In this document: positions 16,966 through 28,829 of the stretch, in pieces
Numbering within the stretch: position 1 is the first letter of the stretch
Layout of the letters: each line of letters begins with the position of its first letter
Assembly: GCF_011927945.1 (NCBI RefSeq)
Contig: NZ_JAATJM010000001.1
Span: 939,501 to 1,003,500, forward strand
From: Brevundimonas alba
GTDB lineage: Bacteria; Pseudomonadota; Alphaproteobacteria; Caulobacterales; Caulobacteraceae
Reading direction: 5' to 3'
DNA: 64,000 bases
Program-made: the position numbers and the translations under genes
Notes under the pieces: generated by a model
Database searches by the model: none
The model's input: the letters and a program-made list of their open reading frames with translations, nothing else
What the model was told of the DNA's origin: nothing

Positions 16966-17952
16966 TTACAGCATCGCCGGAATAACCCGGTCGGGCGGGC
17001 GGTGGCCGTTCTGGAAGGTGAGGATGTTGGCGATGACGCGGTCACCCATGTCCTGACGCGCCTCCAGCGTCGCCGAGCCGAGGTGGGGCAGGAGGACGAC
17101 GTTGGCGTGCCCCGGCAGCCCGGGATGCACGGCGGGCTCATGCTCGTAGACATCCAGACCAACCCCGGCGATGGCGCGCCGGGCCACCGCCTCCGCCAGC
17201 GCCGCCTCGTCGATCAGGTCGCCACGGGCGGTATTGATCAGCAGGGCATGGGGCTGAAGCTTCGCCAGCCGCTGCGCCGAAAGCAGATGGTGTGTTTCGC
17301 GGGTCGCCGGGCAGTTCAGCGAGATGATGTCCATCCGCGCCAGCATCTGATCAAGGTCGTCCCAGTATATCGCGCCCAGTTCCTCGGCGATCATATCGGG
17401 GACCGGCTTGCGGTTGTGATAGTGGACCTGCATCCCGAACGCCCTGGCGCGCCGGGCCAGCGCCTGTCCGATCCGGCCCATGCCGACGATGCCCAGCCGC
17501 TTGCCCCACAGTTTGCGGCCGGTCATCCAGGTCGGGGTCCAGCCTTCGAACCGGCCCTCCGCCATGACCTGCGCGCCTTCGACGATGCGGCGGCTGACGG
17601 CGAGGATCAGCGCCATGGCGAGGTCCGCCGTGTCTTCGGTCAGAACACCGGGGGTGTTGGTGACGATCAGTCCGCGCCCGACCGCCGCCTCGACGTCGAT
17701 ATGGTCCACGCCCGCGCCGAAATTGGCGATCATCTTCAGCCGGTCGCCGGCGGCGGCGATCAGCGCGGCGTCGATCGTGTCGGTGATGGTGGGGACCAGC
17801 ACGTCTGCCCGCGCCACGGCCGCCTCGAGCGCGGCCCGGTCCATCGGTGCATCGGTCAGATTCAGCTCGGCGTCGAACAGTTCGCGCATCCGCGTCTCGA
17901 CCGCGTCCGGCAACCGTCTGGTTAATACGACCTTAAGCCTGGACGGAGACAT
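16966..17952 (-). CDS. D-isomer-specific 2-hydroxyacid dehydrogenase (glyoxylate reductase type)
   Basis: The 328-residue protein has the NAD(P)-binding motif GMGRIGQALARR, the catalytic Arg in INTARGDLIDE, Glu in YEHEP and His in PHLGSAT, in the usual order. It reduces 2-keto acids such as glyoxylate or hydroxypyruvate; the exact substrate cannot be read. NAD versus NADP preference is also open (HYHNRKP after the beta2 strand contains an Arg that could favour NADP). A full CtrA box lies inside its first codons (17922-17936). Confidence 0.9.
   Translation of the reverse strand: MSPSRLKVVLTRRLPDAVETRMRELFDAELNLTDAPMDRAALEAAVARADVLVPTITDTIDAALIAAAGDRLKMIANFGAGVDHIDVEAAVGRGLIVTNTPGVLTEDTADLAMALILAVSRRIVEGAQVMAEGRFEGWTPTWMTGRKLWGKRLGIVGMGRIGQALARRARAFGMQVHYHNRKPVPDMIAEELGAIYWDDLDQMLARMDIISLNCPATRETHHLLSAQRLAKLQPHALLINTARGDLIDEAALAEAVARRAIAGVGLDVYEHEPAVHPGLPGHANVVLLPHLGSATLEARQDMGDRVIANILTFQNGHRPPDRVIPAML
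17922..17936 (+). promoter_or_regulatory. CtrA box (TTAA-N7-TTAA)
   Basis: TTAATACGACCTTAA is a perfect match to the Caulobacter CtrA consensus. It overlaps codons about 6-10 of the leftward dehydrogenase and ends 45 bp before the rightward SH3 gene. The position suits activation of the SH3 gene and could also block transcription into the dehydrogenase. In GC-rich DNA this AT-rich 8-base match is unlikely by chance. Confidence 0.6.
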
Positions 17953-17981
17953 TCGGAGCCTTCGAATTCACGGACGACCCA

Positions 17982-18542
17982 GTGTCTAGCAAAGCTCGTC
18001 ACCGCATCCAAAGGCTGGCGGCCACGGCCGCCGCCATCTGCGCGGCCGTGCTGGCGGGCGCGGCGCAATCGATGCCAGACGGCCGGCCGACGCCGAGCGG
18101 TCAGCCGGTGCCGCGCTGGCTCTCTCTGAAGTCGTCAGAGGTTCACGCCCGGATCGGCCCCGGCCTCGATTACGGCATCCTGTGGGAATATCACGCCTCC
18201 GGCCTGCCCGTTCAGGTGATCGCCGAGACCCGGGAATGGCGCAAGATCTGCGACCCCGAAGGAGCCGTGGCCTGGGTTCACCGCAGCGTCGTTTCGAGCC
18301 GCCGCAGCGTCTTCAACGCCTCGGACCGCGAGGTGCCGATCCATGCCGGCCGTTCGGACACCTCGCCGGTACGAGCCCGGCTGTCACCCCGGACCCTCGT
18401 GTCCATGGACGAGTGCGAGGACGGCTGGTGCCGCGTGCGGGTCCGCCGGATGCGGGGCTGGGTGCGCCAGTCGGCCGTTTTCGGCGCGCAGGAGCGGCCA
18501 CTGTGCAATGCGGCGCGGCCTGCCGGGACCGGCCGCGGTTAG
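17982..18542 (+). CDS. Exported bacterial SH3-domain protein
   Basis: This 186-residue protein (GTG start) has a signal peptide (cleavage near AQS, about 30) and two SH3b-like modules. The first runs from LSLKSSEVHARIGPGLDYGI to GAVAWVHRS, the second from DREVPIHAGRS through VSMDECEDGWCRVRV to GWVRQSAVFG. SH3b domains bind peptidoglycan or proteins in the periplasm. A paired Cys (DEC, GWC) and one near the end may form a disulfide. It is divergent from the dehydrogenase, with a CtrA box in its promoter region, so cell-cycle expression is possible. Confidence 0.8.
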   Translation: MSSKARHRIQRLAATAAAICAAVLAGAAQSMPDGRPTPSGQPVPRWLSLKSSEVHARIGPGLDYGILWEYHASGLPVQVIAETREWRKICDPEGAVAWVHRSVVSSRRSVFNASDREVPIHAGRSDTSPVRARLSPRTLVSMDECEDGWCRVRVRRMRGWVRQSAVFGAQERPLCNAARPAGTGRG

Positions 18543-18654
18543 GAGCGGCGCCCGACACGAGTGTTGAGCCCGCTCCCGCGCTCGTGTAACCCGACGGCCA
18601 CACCCGGCCCCGGGCGGCCCTGCGCCGCCGGCCCTCTTGAGATGGAAGCGTCCG

Positions 18655-19185
18655 TTGACCCAACCTGACCGTCCGTCCTCGTTCGACTACGAGGCCCTGC
18701 TGGCCGCCGGGCGCGGCGAGGTCTTCGGAGAAGGCAACGCCAAGCTGCCTGCCCCGCCGATGCTGATGTTCGACCGCATCACGCAGATCAACGGCGACGG
18801 CGGCGCCCACGGCAAGGGCTATGTCGAGGCCGAGCTGGATATCCATCCGGACCTTTGGTTCTTCCAGTGCCACTTCATCGGCGACCCGGTCATGCCGGGC
18901 TGCCTGGGCCTCGACGCCATGTGGCAGCTCGTCGGTTTCTACCTGGGCTGGATCGGCGGCCCGGGCCGCGGCCGCGCCCTCGGCGTCGGCGAGGTGAAAT
19001 TCACCGGTCAGGTCACGCCCGACATCAAGAAGGTCGTCTACAAGATCGACCTGAAGCGGGTCATCAACCGCCGACTGGTCATGGGCATCGCCGACGGGGT
19101 TCTCGAAGCCGACGGCGTCCCCATCTATACGGCGTCGGACATGCGCGTCGGCCTGTTCGGCGCGGCGGAACCCGTCGGCGGCTGA
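18655..19185 (+). CDS. fabA: 3-hydroxydecanoyl-ACP dehydratase/isomerase FabA
   Basis: FabA dehydrates 3-hydroxydecanoyl-ACP and isomerises the product to cis-3-decenoyl-ACP, the entry to unsaturated fatty acids. I use TTG 18655, with GGAAG 7 bases upstream, giving 176 residues against about 172 in the family; the TTG at 18637 has no such site. Catalytic His73 ([14 protein letters not shown]) and Asp87 (LGLDAMWQ) are present. fabB follows after 57 bp and fabI after that, a typical alphaproteobacterial cluster. Confidence 0.96.
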   Translation: MTQPDRPSSFDYEALLAAGRGEVFGEGNAKLPAPPMLMFDRITQINGDGGAHGKGYVEAELDIHPDLWFFQCHFIGDPVMPGCLGLDAMWQLVGFYLGWIGGPGRGRALGVGEVKFTGQVTPDIKKVVYKIDLKRVINRRLVMGIADGVLEADGVPIYTASDMRVGLFGAAEPVGG

Positions 19186-19242
19186 ATCCGTCATTCAAGA
19201 CCGCGGTCAACGCGGCGAGTTGAGATCAAGAAGGAAACCATC

Positions 19243-20472
19243 ATGCGGCGTGTCGTCGTCACCGGACTGGGTATCGTCTCCTCGATAGGCACGGGCCAGG
19301 ATGAGGTCACAGCCTCCCTGCGCGAGGCGAAATCCGGCGTGCAGGCCGCGCCCGATCACATCAAGCACGGCTTCCGCTCGCAGGTCTGGGCCCCGCCCTC
19401 GCTGGGCGTTACCGCCGAGGACTGGGCGCCGCTGGTCGACCGCCGCGCCGCCCGTTTCCTCGCCAACGGCACCGCCTGGGGCCACATCGCCTTCGAGGAA
19501 GCGCTGAAGGACTCGGGCCTGACGCCGGACGAGATCAAGTCCGACCGCGTCGGCGTCATCGTCGGCGAGGGCGGCCCCTCGACCCAGATCATCCTGCAGG
19601 CCGCCGAGACCACGATCGAGAAGGGCTCGCCCAAGCGCATCGGCCCGTTCGCCGTGCCCAAGGCCATGGCCTCCGGTCCCTCGGCGGTTCTGGCCACCTG
19701 GTTCGAGCTCAAGGGCGTCAACTATTCGATCAGCTCGGCCTGCGCGACCTCGGCCCACTGCATCGGCGCGGCCGCCGAACAGATCGCCTGGGGCAAGCAG
19801 GACGTGGTCTTCGCCGGCGGCGTCGAGGACATCGACTGGTCGATGTCGAACATGTTCGACGCCATGGGCGCCATGTCTTCCAACTTCAACGAAACGCCGG
19901 GCAAGGCCAGCCGCGCCTATGACAAGGACCGCGACGGCTTCGTCATCGCCGGCGGCGCGGGCATCGTGGTGCTCGAAGAGTACGGGCGGGCCAAGGCGCG
20001 CGGCGCGACCATCTACGCCGAGGTCACCGGCTACGGCGCCAACTCCGACGGCTACGACATGGTCGCTCCTTCGGGCGAGGGCGCCGAGCGCTGCATGCGG
20101 ATCGCGCTGGAGATGGCCGGCAATCCGCGCATCGACTATCTGAACCCGCACGGTACCTCGACGCCGGTTGGCGACAGCAAGGAGATGGGCGCGGTGCGCA
20201 ACGTCTTCGGCGACGACCTGCCGATGATCTCCTCGACCAAGTCGCTGACCGGCCATTCGCTCGGCGCGGCGGGCGCGCAGGAGGCGATCTACTGCCTGCT
20301 GATGATGAAGAACGGCTTCGCCGCCGAGAGCGCCCACATCGAAAACCTCGACCCCGAATTCGAGGGCATGCCGATCCTGCGCGAACGCCATGACGGCGAG
20401 CTGAAGCACGTCATGTCGAACTCGTTCGGGTTCGGCGGCACCAACGGCACCCTGATCCTGTCGAAGGTCTGA
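19243..20472 (+). CDS. fabB: Beta-ketoacyl-ACP synthase I FabB
   Basis: FabB elongates the cis-unsaturated intermediate made by FabA by condensation with malonyl-ACP. The 409-residue thiolase-fold enzyme has nucleophile Cys167 in SSACATSAH and the two catalytic His in [11 protein letters not shown] and GHSLGAAG. The C-terminus has [21 protein letters not shown] precedes ATG 19243. The FabB identity rather than FabF is supported by adjacency to fabA and the sequence [12 protein letters not shown]. Confidence 0.97.
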   Translation: MRRVVVTGLGIVSSIGTGQDEVTASLREAKSGVQAAPDHIKHGFRSQVWAPPSLGVTAEDWAPLVDRRAARFLANGTAWGHIAFEEALKDSGLTPDEIKSDRVGVIVGEGGPSTQIILQAAETTIEKGSPKRIGPFAVPKAMASGPSAVLATWFELKGVNYSISSACATSAHCIGAAAEQIAWGKQDVVFAGGVEDIDWSMSNMFDAMGAMSSNFNETPGKASRAYDKDRDGFVIAGGAGIVVLEEYGRAKARGATIYAEVTGYGANSDGYDMVAPSGEGAERCMRIALEMAGNPRIDYLNPHGTSTPVGDSKEMGAVRNVFGDDLPMISSTKSLTGHSLGAAGAQEAIYCLLMMKNGFAAESAHIENLDPEFEGMPILRERHDGELKHVMSNSFGFGGTNGTLILSKV

Positions 20473-20531
20473 CGCTTCCCCCTCGCCGCCGTCGCTGCTA
20501 ACCGTCTGCGCAAATCACGAGGAGACGCGTC

Positions 20532-21353
20532 ATGGCGAGCGAGAGCGGCTGGAACATGCCCACCGGTGAACTCATGAAGGGCAAGAAGGGCCTGATCATG
20601 GGGGTCGCGAACAGCAACTCCATCGCCTGGGGCATCGCGTCCCAGCTGGCGGCCCAAGGCGCGGAGCTGGCCTTCACCTACCTCGGCGAGGGTCTGGAGC
20701 GCCGCGTGCGCCCGCTGGCCGAGAGCGTCGGCGCCAGGTTGCTGATCCAGGCCGACGTCACCGACGACGCCTCCATGGACGCCGCCTTCTCCGAGCTGGA
20801 GCGCGAATTCGGCACGATCGACTTCGTCGTCCACTCGGTGGCCTTCGCCAACAAGGACGAGCTCAAGGGTTCCTTCGTCGAGAACACCAGCCGCGACAGC
20901 TTCCTGCTGGCCATGAACATCTCGGCCTTCAGCTTCGTCGACGTGGCCAAGCGCGCCTCCAGGCTGATGCCCAACGGCGGCTCGCTGGTGACCATGACCT
21001 ACCTGGGCTCCGAGCGGGCCATCCCCAACTACAACACCATGGGCGTGGCCAAGGCCGCGCTGGAGGCGGCGACCCGTTACATCGCCCGCGACCTCGGGCC
21101 CAAGGGCATCCGCGTCAACGCCATCTCCGCCGGAGCCATGCGCACCCTGTCGCTGGCGGGTATCTCGGGCGGCCGCGGCATGATCAGCCAGGGCCGCGCC
21201 ATGTCGGCGATGAAGGAAGACACCTCGATGGAAGGCGTCGCCGGCTGCGCCCTGTGGCTCTGCTCCGACCTCGGCTTCTCGACCACCGGCGAGGTCATCC
21301 ACGTCGACGCCGGCTTCCACATGATGGGTCTGGCCGGCGACGACGAAGGCTGA
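20532..21353 (+). CDS. fabI: Enoyl-ACP reductase FabI
   Basis: FabI reduces trans-2-enoyl-ACP with NADH, the last step of each elongation round, and is the triclosan target. The 273-residue SDR protein has the nucleotide site GVANSNSIAWGIA, VHSVAFAN, and the active-site Tyr/Lys in YNTMGVAKAALE (Tyr near 167). The start is ATG 20532 with GAGGAGA upstream. It ends the fabA-fabB-fabI run. Its TGA abuts the convergent rph stop to form TGATCA. Confidence 0.96.
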   Translation: MASESGWNMPTGELMKGKKGLIMGVANSNSIAWGIASQLAAQGAELAFTYLGEGLERRVRPLAESVGARLLIQADVTDDASMDAAFSELEREFGTIDFVVHSVAFANKDELKGSFVENTSRDSFLLAMNISAFSFVDVAKRASRLMPNGGSLVTMTYLGSERAIPNYNTMGVAKAALEAATRYIARDLGPKGIRVNAISAGAMRTLSLAGISGGRGMISQGRAMSAMKEDTSMEGVAGCALWLCSDLGFSTTGEVIHVDAGFHMMGLAGDDEG

Positions 21354-22079
21354 TCAGCGGCCCAGCGCGGCCCGCTGCATGGCGAACAGCTCCGCGCAGC
21401 CGCCGTCGGCCAGCTGGAACAGGCGGTCGAACTCGGTGCGGGTGAAGCCGCGCTTTTCGCCGGTGGCCTGAATCTCGACGATGGTCCCCGAGCCGGTCAG
21501 GACGAAGTTGGAATCGGCTTCGGCCGAGGAATCCTCCTCATAGTCGAGGTCCAGCACCGGCTGGTCGCTGCACACGCCGCAGGACACCGCCGCCACCTGA
21601 TCGAGGATCGGATCGGCCTTCAGCACCCCCTCGGCGCGCAGGTAATCGAAGGCCGAGGCCATGGCGACCCAGGCGCCGGTGATCGCGGCCGTGCGGGTGC
21701 CGCCGTCGGCCTGGACCACGTCGCAGTCCAGAACCACCTGCCGCTCGCCCAGCGCCTTGAGGTCGACCACCGCCCGCAGCGAGCGACCGATCAGCCGCTG
21801 GATCTCCTGCGTCCGGCCGGTCTGCTTGCCCGCCGCCGCCTCGCGACGTCCGCGGGTGTGGGTGGCGCGGGGCAGCATGCCGTATTCCGCCGTCACCCAG
21901 CCCTGCCCCTTGCCGCGCATCCAGCCGGGCACATTCTCCTCGACCGAGGCCGTGACCAGCACCTTGGTATGGCCGAACGAGACCAGGCACGACCCCTCGG
22001 CATAGCGGTTCACACCGGTCTCCAGCGTCACGGCGCGGAGCTGGTCGGGGGTGCGGTTCGAGGGGCGGGCGGTCGACAT
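21354..22079 (-). CDS. rph: Ribonuclease PH
   Basis: RNase PH is a phosphorolytic 3'-5' exonuclease that trims tRNA 3' ends. From ATG 22079 (AAGGAA 6-10 bases upstream) the protein is 241 residues, the family size; a frame from 22097 adds six unsupported residues. Motifs include [44 protein letters not shown] and [19 protein letters not shown]. It is divergent from hrcA, a pairing seen in many alphaproteobacteria. Confidence 0.97.
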   Translation of the reverse strand: MSTARPSNRTPDQLRAVTLETGVNRYAEGSCLVSFGHTKVLVTASVEENVPGWMRGKGQGWVTAEYGMLPRATHTRGRREAAAGKQTGRTQEIQRLIGRSLRAVVDLKALGERQVVLDCDVVQADGGTRTAAITGAWVAMASAFDYLRAEGVLKADPILDQVAAVSCGVCSDQPVLDLDYEEDSSAEADSNFVLTGSGTIVEIQATGEKRGFTRTEFDRLFQLADGGCAELFAMQRAALGR

Positions 22080-22175
22080 GGGCGATTTCCTTGGCATGCC
22101 GCTTGGTGGGGACGGCGGGGCTGCTTATCCTGAAACCGTGAGCCTGTCCCCCGCCTCCTCCATGGCAGACATTCG

Positions 22176-23264
22176 ATGAAGTCGCCGCTGCTGACCTCGA
22201 CCGCGATGGAGTCCGGCAGCCTCGTGGCGCTGGACGAGCGGGCGCGCGACATCTTCCGCCGCATCGTCGAGAGCTATCTGCAGACGGGGGAGCCGGTCGG
22301 GTCGCGGACCCTGTCGCTGACCGGCGTGGCCCTGTCGCCGGCCTCGATCCGCAACACCATGCAGGATTTGACCCTGGCCGGCCTGCTGGGCGCGCCGCAC
22401 ACCTCGGCCGGACGCATACCGACCCACGCCGGCCTGCGGCTGTTCGTCGACGGTCTGCTGGAGATCGGCGACGTCGGGGCCGAGGAGCGGCGCGAGATCG
22501 ACGCGCGGCTGGCGGGCAGCGGCCGCAATTTCGAGGAGGCGCTGAACGAGGCCTCGTCCCTGCTGTCCGGTCTGGCCGGCGGGGCCAGCATCGTCGCCAG
22601 CCCGGTGCGCGAAGCCGGGGTCAAGCACGTCGAGTTCGTGGCCCTCGGCCACGATCAGGCGCTGGCGGTGCTGGTCGGCGACGACGGCACGGTCGAGAAC
22701 CGCCTGATGCCGCTCAAGGCCGGGGTCACGCCCTCGACGCTGCAGGAGGCCTCGAACTTCCTCAACGCACGGCTCAAGGGCCGCCCCCTGCACGAGGCGC
22801 GTACCGAGATGCGCACCGAAGTGGACGGCGCCCGGCGCGAACTGAACGCCGCCGCGGCCCGGCTGGTCGAGGACGGGCTGGCCGCCTGGTCCGGCGGGGC
22901 GGAGCGCGAGCGGTCGCTGATCGTGCGCGGCCGCGCCAATCTGCTGCAGGACCGGGACGCGGTGGAGGATCTGGAGCGGGTCCGGGTCCTGTTCGACGAT
23001 CTGGAGCAGAAGGAACAGCTGATCGGCCTGCTGGACGGCGTCTCCACGGCCCAGGGCGTGCGCATCTTCATCGGCGCGGAAACGCGTCTGTTTTCGCTTT
23101 CGGGTTCCGCCGTGATCGCGGCGCCCTATATGACGGGCCGGCAGCGGGTTCTGGGCGCCATCGGCGTCATCGGGCCCGCGCGGCTGAACTACGCCCGTGT
23201 CATCCCGTTGGTGGACTATACCGCCCGGGTGTTGGGCCGGATTCTGGACGGACAAGAGACTTGA
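22176..23264 (+). CDS. hrcA: Heat-inducible transcription repressor HrcA
   Basis: HrcA represses heat-shock genes, classically groESL, by binding CIRCE operators. The 362-residue protein has the N-terminal winged helix ([28 protein letters not shown], here cited in part: [13 protein letters not shown] and EPVGSRT) and C-terminal FIGAET and [19 protein letters not shown] blocks. I saw no CIRCE element in this window. The stop overlaps the grpE start (TTGA), indicating translational coupling. Confidence 0.96.
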   Translation: MKSPLLTSTAMESGSLVALDERARDIFRRIVESYLQTGEPVGSRTLSLTGVALSPASIRNTMQDLTLAGLLGAPHTSAGRIPTHAGLRLFVDGLLEIGDVGAEERREIDARLAGSGRNFEEALNEASSLLSGLAGGASIVASPVREAGVKHVEFVALGHDQALAVLVGDDGTVENRLMPLKAGVTPSTLQEASNFLNARLKGRPLHEARTEMRTEVDGARRELNAAAARLVEDGLAAWSGGAERERSLIVRGRANLLQDRDAVEDLERVRVLFDDLEQKEQLIGLLDGVSTAQGVRIFIGAETRLFSLSGSAVIAAPYMTGRQRVLGAIGVIGPARLNYARVIPLVDYTARVLGRILDGQET

Positions 23265-23890
23265 GCGACATTCACGACGACACCCCGAACTCCGAGGAAC
23301 TCGCCGCCGATATCGGTGAAGCCGATGGCTATGACGCCGAACAGGACGACGGTCTCGGGCCTATCGACGCCCTGATCGCCGAGCGCGACCAGTGGAAGGA
23401 CCGCGCCCTGCGCGCGGTGGCCGAGGCCGAGAACACGAAGAAGCGCGCCGAAACCTCGAACAACGACGCCCGCGCCTACGCCATCCAGAAATTCGCCCGC
23501 GATCTTCTGGGCGTGGCGGACAACCTCGAGCGGGCGCTGCAGGCGGCGCCGAAGAACGCCGAAGGCGGCGAAGCGGGCCTGATCACCGGTCTGGAGCTGA
23601 CCCAGAAGTCGCTGCTGCAGGCCTTCGAGGCCAACAACCTCAAGCGCGTCGAGCCGCAGGCGGGCGAAACCTTCGACCCGCACCTGCATCAGGCGATGAT
23701 GGAGCAGCCGTCTGATACGGTTCAGGGCGGTCAGGTGATCCAGACCCTGCAGGCCGGCTACGCCCTGTTCGGCCGCACTGTGCGCCCGGCCATGGTCGTG
23801 GTCGCCGCCAAGGGCTCCGGCGCCGCGGCCGGCAATGCCGCCTACGCAGCCGCTCAGTCGACCGGCGGCAATTTCGACGGCAAGGCCTAG
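23261..23890 (+). CDS. grpE: Nucleotide exchange factor GrpE
   Basis: GrpE dimers release ADP from DnaK. TTG 23261 overlaps the hrcA stop by 3 bp. The 209-residue protein has an acidic N-terminus, a long coiled helix ([16 protein letters not shown]) and the C-terminal beta domain with [15 protein letters not shown] and the [15 protein letters not shown] motif. An Ala/Gly-rich tail follows. The stop shares CTAG with the convergent hydrolase. With dnaK-dnaJ 1.6 kb away this forms a chaperone block. Confidence 0.95.
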   Translation: MSDIHDDTPNSEELAADIGEADGYDAEQDDGLGPIDALIAERDQWKDRALRAVAEAENTKKRAETSNNDARAYAIQKFARDLLGVADNLERALQAAPKNAEGGEAGLITGLELTQKSLLQAFEANNLKRVEPQAGETFDPHLHQAMMEQPSDTVQGGQVIQTLQAGYALFGRTVRPAMVVVAAKGSGAAAGNAAYAAAQSTGGNFDGKA

Positions 23891-24789
23891 CCCTTCAGCC
23901 GCGCCTCGAAGAACGCCAGCAGCTTCGCCCAGCCGTCGGCGGCGTCCGCGGCGCGGTAGCTGTCGCGGTAGTCGGCATGGAAGCCGTGCGGCGCGCCCGG
24001 ATAGACCACGATCTCGCTGTCCGTCTGACCGGCGCGCTGCAGCCCGCTGCGCATCGCTTCGACGCTGGTCAGCGGGATGCCGCGGTCGGCCTCGCCATAC
24101 AGGCCCAGAACCGGCGCCTTGAGGTCGTCGGCCAGATCGACCGGCCACGGCTGGCCGCTGCTGATCTGTTCCGGCGTCGCCTCGGCGGACGGGGCCAGAC
24201 GGCCGTACCAGGCCACGCCGGCGTCGATGGTCGCGAACCGCGCCGCCGCCTGCCACACCACCTTGCCACCCCAGCACCAGCCGGTGATCCCGACCTTCTC
24301 GGCATTGGCCCAGAGCTGCTGGCTGGCCCAGTCGAGCGTGGCGGCGACGTCGCCCATGACCTGCTCATAGCCGGCCGCGGCGACGATCTGCTGCACCCGG
24401 GCCATCTCGGCCCCCGCCGGGTCCTCGACCCGCACGAAGAAGGCCGGGGCGACGGCGGCGTAGCCGGCCTTCGCCAGACGCCGGCAGACGTCGCGGATGT
24501 ATTCATGGACGCCGAAAATCTCCGACACCACCACCACGACCGGGAAGGGTCCGTCGCCTTCGGGCCGGGCCACATAGGCGGGCAGCTGGAAGCCGTCGGG
24601 CGCGGAATAGGTCACGTTCTCGGCCGTCAGGCCCGACGTGTCCGTGGTCACCGGGCTTGCCTGCGCCGCCAGGGCCGCGGGCGCATAGCCGGCGAAGAAC
24701 AGACCGCCGAGGCCGCCTGTCGCGAGGGCCCGGCGGCTGAAGCGGAAGTCGTCGGCCTCGGGGCCTTCGGGGCGGATCAGGTCGGGCAT
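23887..24789 (-). CDS. Dienelactone hydrolase family protein, Tat-like export signal
   Basis: I start at ATG 24789 because GGAGG lies 6 bases upstream, giving 300 residues. The N-terminus carries FSRRALATGGLGG and a hydrophobic stretch, a Tat-type signal. The alpha/beta hydrolase core has the Cys nucleophile in GWCWGG, a DLH hallmark, an Asp in YGEADRGIP and His in APHGFHADYR. DLH family enzymes hydrolyse lactones or esters; the natural substrate here is unknown. It converges on grpE and ends in the same CTAG. Confidence 0.85.
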   Translation of the reverse strand: MPDLIRPEGPEADDFRFSRRALATGGLGGLFFAGYAPAALAAQASPVTTDTSGLTAENVTYSAPDGFQLPAYVARPEGDGPFPVVVVVSEIFGVHEYIRDVCRRLAKAGYAAVAPAFFVRVEDPAGAEMARVQQIVAAAGYEQVMGDVAATLDWASQQLWANAEKVGITGWCWGGKVVWQAAARFATIDAGVAWYGRLAPSAEATPEQISSGQPWPVDLADDLKAPVLGLYGEADRGIPLTSVEAMRSGLQRAGQTDSEIVVYPGAPHGFHADYRDSYRAADAADGWAKLLAFFEARLKG

Positions 24790-24882
24790 GGCGGCCTCCG
24801 TCACGGGAAAGCGGGACAGTGGCGCGTGTCATGGCGAGGGTCGAGTCACGGGCGAGTGATGGGGTGTCGCACCCCGGCCGCC

Positions 24883-25257
24883 TCACCGGGTCAGATAATA
24901 GTCCGCGATGCGGCAGACGTTGATGTTCTCGCGCACCAGCGTCTGGCCCCCCGCCAGCTCCGCCCGCAGGTCGTAGAGGCAGCCGCCCTGCCCGTCGTCG
25001 ATCGTCACGGGCGTGCTGGAGCCGGTGGCCACGGGACTTCCGCCCAGCAGGTCGCCGCTGAACTCTCCGGTGCGCACATCCGCCGCCTGCAGCTTCTGAA
25101 GCACGACGCCGGTCTGGTTATGCACGCGGACGCGCCGGTTCTGGCCGTCGCGGGACTGGCCTTCGGGCGCGGCGGCGCTGGCGAGCCCTGTGGCGCCCAG
25201 AGTCGCGCCCAGCGAGGCGGCGATCAGGGCGGCTGTGAACAGTCTGCGGGCGAGCAT
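24883..25257 (-). CDS. Exported protein of unknown function
   Basis: From ATG 25257, with AGGAGGAGG 5-6 bases upstream, the 124-residue product has a signal peptide (cleavage near ASA, about 28) and a small beta-rich domain: RRVRVHNQTGVVLQKLQAAD, cited as VRVHNQTG, then TGEFSGDLLGG, TPVTIDDGQGGCLYDLRAEL and NINVCRIADYYL. Two Cys (GGC, NVC) could pair. Similar small domains with an HN.TG opening occur in alphaproteobacterial periplasmic proteins, but I can name no family. It diverges from dnaK. Confidence 0.6.
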   Translation of the reverse strand: MLARRLFTAALIAASLGATLGATGLASAAAPEGQSRDGQNRRVRVHNQTGVVLQKLQAADVRTGEFSGDLLGGSPVATGSSTPVTIDDGQGGCLYDLRAELAGGQTLVRENINVCRIADYYLTR

Positions 25258-25364
25258 GGCCCCTCCTCCTGACCCGCCCCCGGGGCGGATCGTTAACCGC
25301 ACTATATGCCCTTGCGTGCTTCGTGACACATCTGACGGAGACTGACGTTGAATCGCGATCAGGC

Positions 25365-25392
25365 CTTGCAGCGGGGGGGTAGTTTCCCATAT
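25365..25392 (+). promoter_or_regulatory. Sigma-32-like heat-shock promoter of dnaK
   Basis: CTTGCA (25365-25370), a 15-bp spacer and CCCATAT (25386-25392) match the heat-shock consensus CTTGAA-N13-15-CCCCATnT closely. It is 142 bp upstream of the dnaK ATG. Another promoter may exist nearer the gene. Confidence 0.7.
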
Positions 25393-25534
25393 CGGCGACA
25401 GCCGCCCGAAAACCCCGCAGATCGTGGGGCTTTCCGGTCGGAACCGTACAATCGTGACACAGGGGCGGTCACGCGCGGCGCTTCGCTTTAAAAGGCCGCC
25501 GCACCGCCCGCTGCAATGGAGTGAAAGACCACCA

Positions 25535-27451
<1,917 letters not shown>

Positions 27452-27475
27452 GCCACAGGCGCCGCGCAATCGCTA

Positions 27476-27510
27476 CGGCCCCGCTTGTCACCTGACGGGC
27501 GGGGCCGTTT
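27476..27510 (+). terminator. Terminator/attenuator between dnaK and dnaJ
   Basis: Perfect arms CGGCCCCGC (27476-27484) and GCGGGGCCG (27499-27507) enclose a 14-nt loop, followed by TTT and CATAAAA. The T tract is short, so partial termination is likely and would lower dnaJ relative to dnaK. Confidence 0.65.
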
Positions 27511-27621
27511 CATAAAACTTGCATCAGTCGGCCGGGCGCCCATGTCAGCCCGGTCAGCCGTCGCGGCACCCGCCCGAAAAGAGGCGGCGCCGGACCGGCA
27601 GGGTAAGAGGACGAACGCCAG

Positions 27622-28809
27622 ATGGCGACGCGTGACTATTACGAGATTCTGGGCGTCGAGCGGACCATCGACGCCGCCGGCCTGAAGTCGGCCTACCGCA
27701 AGCTGGCCATGCAGCATCACCCGGACCGCAACGGCGGTTCGGAGGAATCGATGGCGATCTTCAAGGAGATCTCCGAGGCCTATTCGGTCCTGTCGGACGA
27801 CCAGAAACGCGCCGCCTACGACCGCTTCGGCCACGCCGGGGTCAACGGCGGGGGCGGCAATCCTTTCGGCCAGGGCCAAGGCTTCGCCGACGTCAACGAC
27901 ATCTTCTCCCAAGTCTTCGGCGACGCGTTCGGCGACGTCTTCGGCGGCCGTCAGGGCGGCGGCGCCCGCCAGCACGGTCCGCGCCGCGGCTCCGACCTGC
28001 GCTACGATCTCGAGATCACGCTGGAGCAGGCCTACAAGGGCGCGGACGTCGATATCGCGGTGCCCACCACCGCCACCTGCGACACCTGCGACGGCTCGGG
28101 CGCCAAGCCGGGCACCAAGCCCACCACCTGCACCACCTGCCAGGGCGCGGGGCGCGTGCGCTCCGCCAACGGCTTCTTCCAGGTCGAGCGGACCTGCCCT
28201 CGCTGCGGCGGCAACGGCCAGATGATCGCCGAGCCCTGCACCACCTGCCACGGGCACGGCCAGGTGCGGAAGAACCGCAAGCTGCAGCTCAAAATCCCCG
28301 CCGGCGTCGACGACGGCTCGCGCATCCGCCTGTCCGGCGAGGGCGACGCCGGCCAGCGCGGCGGTCCGCGCGGCGACCTCTATGTCTTCATCTCCGTCAC
28401 GCCGCACGAGCTGTTCGAGCGCGACAACCTCGACCTGCTGGTCACCGTGCCCGTGCCCATGACCACGGCGGCGCTGGGCGGCGAGATCGACGCTCCCTGC
28501 CTGACCTCCGAGGCCTGCGACGGCCGCTGCAAGGCGCCCGTGACCGTCCCGGCCGGGGCCCAGACGGGCAAGACCGTCCGCATCAAGGGCAAGGGCATGC
28601 CCCACCTGAACGGCAAGAACCGCGGCGACCTCGTCGTCGAACTGTTCGTCGAGACGCCGACCGACCTGACCCCGCGTCAGAAGGAACTGCTGGAAGAGCT
28701 TGCCGCCTCGCTGGGCGACACCCAGACGCCGCGCAACTCGTCCTTCGCGGGCAAGGCCAAACGCTTCTGGGCCGACATACTGGGCGACGCGAAAGAAACG
28801 GCGCAGTGA
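27622..28809 (+). CDS. dnaJ: Co-chaperone DnaJ (Hsp40)
   Basis: DnaJ delivers clients to DnaK and stimulates its ATPase. The 395-residue protein has the J domain with HPD at 33-35, a Gly/Phe-rich stretch ([15 protein letters not shown]), four CxxCxGxG zinc repeats ([32 protein letters not shown]) and the C-terminal substrate domains. A further C..C.GRC element ([11 protein letters not shown]) occurs in the C-terminal domain. The start is ATG 27622. dapB follows 20 bp downstream. Confidence 0.98.
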   Translation: MATRDYYEILGVERTIDAAGLKSAYRKLAMQHHPDRNGGSEESMAIFKEISEAYSVLSDDQKRAAYDRFGHAGVNGGGGNPFGQGQGFADVNDIFSQVFGDAFGDVFGGRQGGGARQHGPRRGSDLRYDLEITLEQAYKGADVDIAVPTTATCDTCDGSGAKPGTKPTTCTTCQGAGRVRSANGFFQVERTCPRCGGNGQMIAEPCTTCHGHGQVRKNRKLQLKIPAGVDDGSRIRLSGEGDAGQRGGPRGDLYVFISVTPHELFERDNLDLLVTVPVPMTTAALGGEIDAPCLTSEACDGRCKAPVTVPAGAQTGKTVRIKGKGMPHLNGKNRGDLVVELFVETPTDLTPRQKELLEELAASLGDTQTPRNSSFAGKAKRFWADILGDAKETAQ

Positions 28810-28829
28810 CGCCAGCCGGGGGGCATCCG

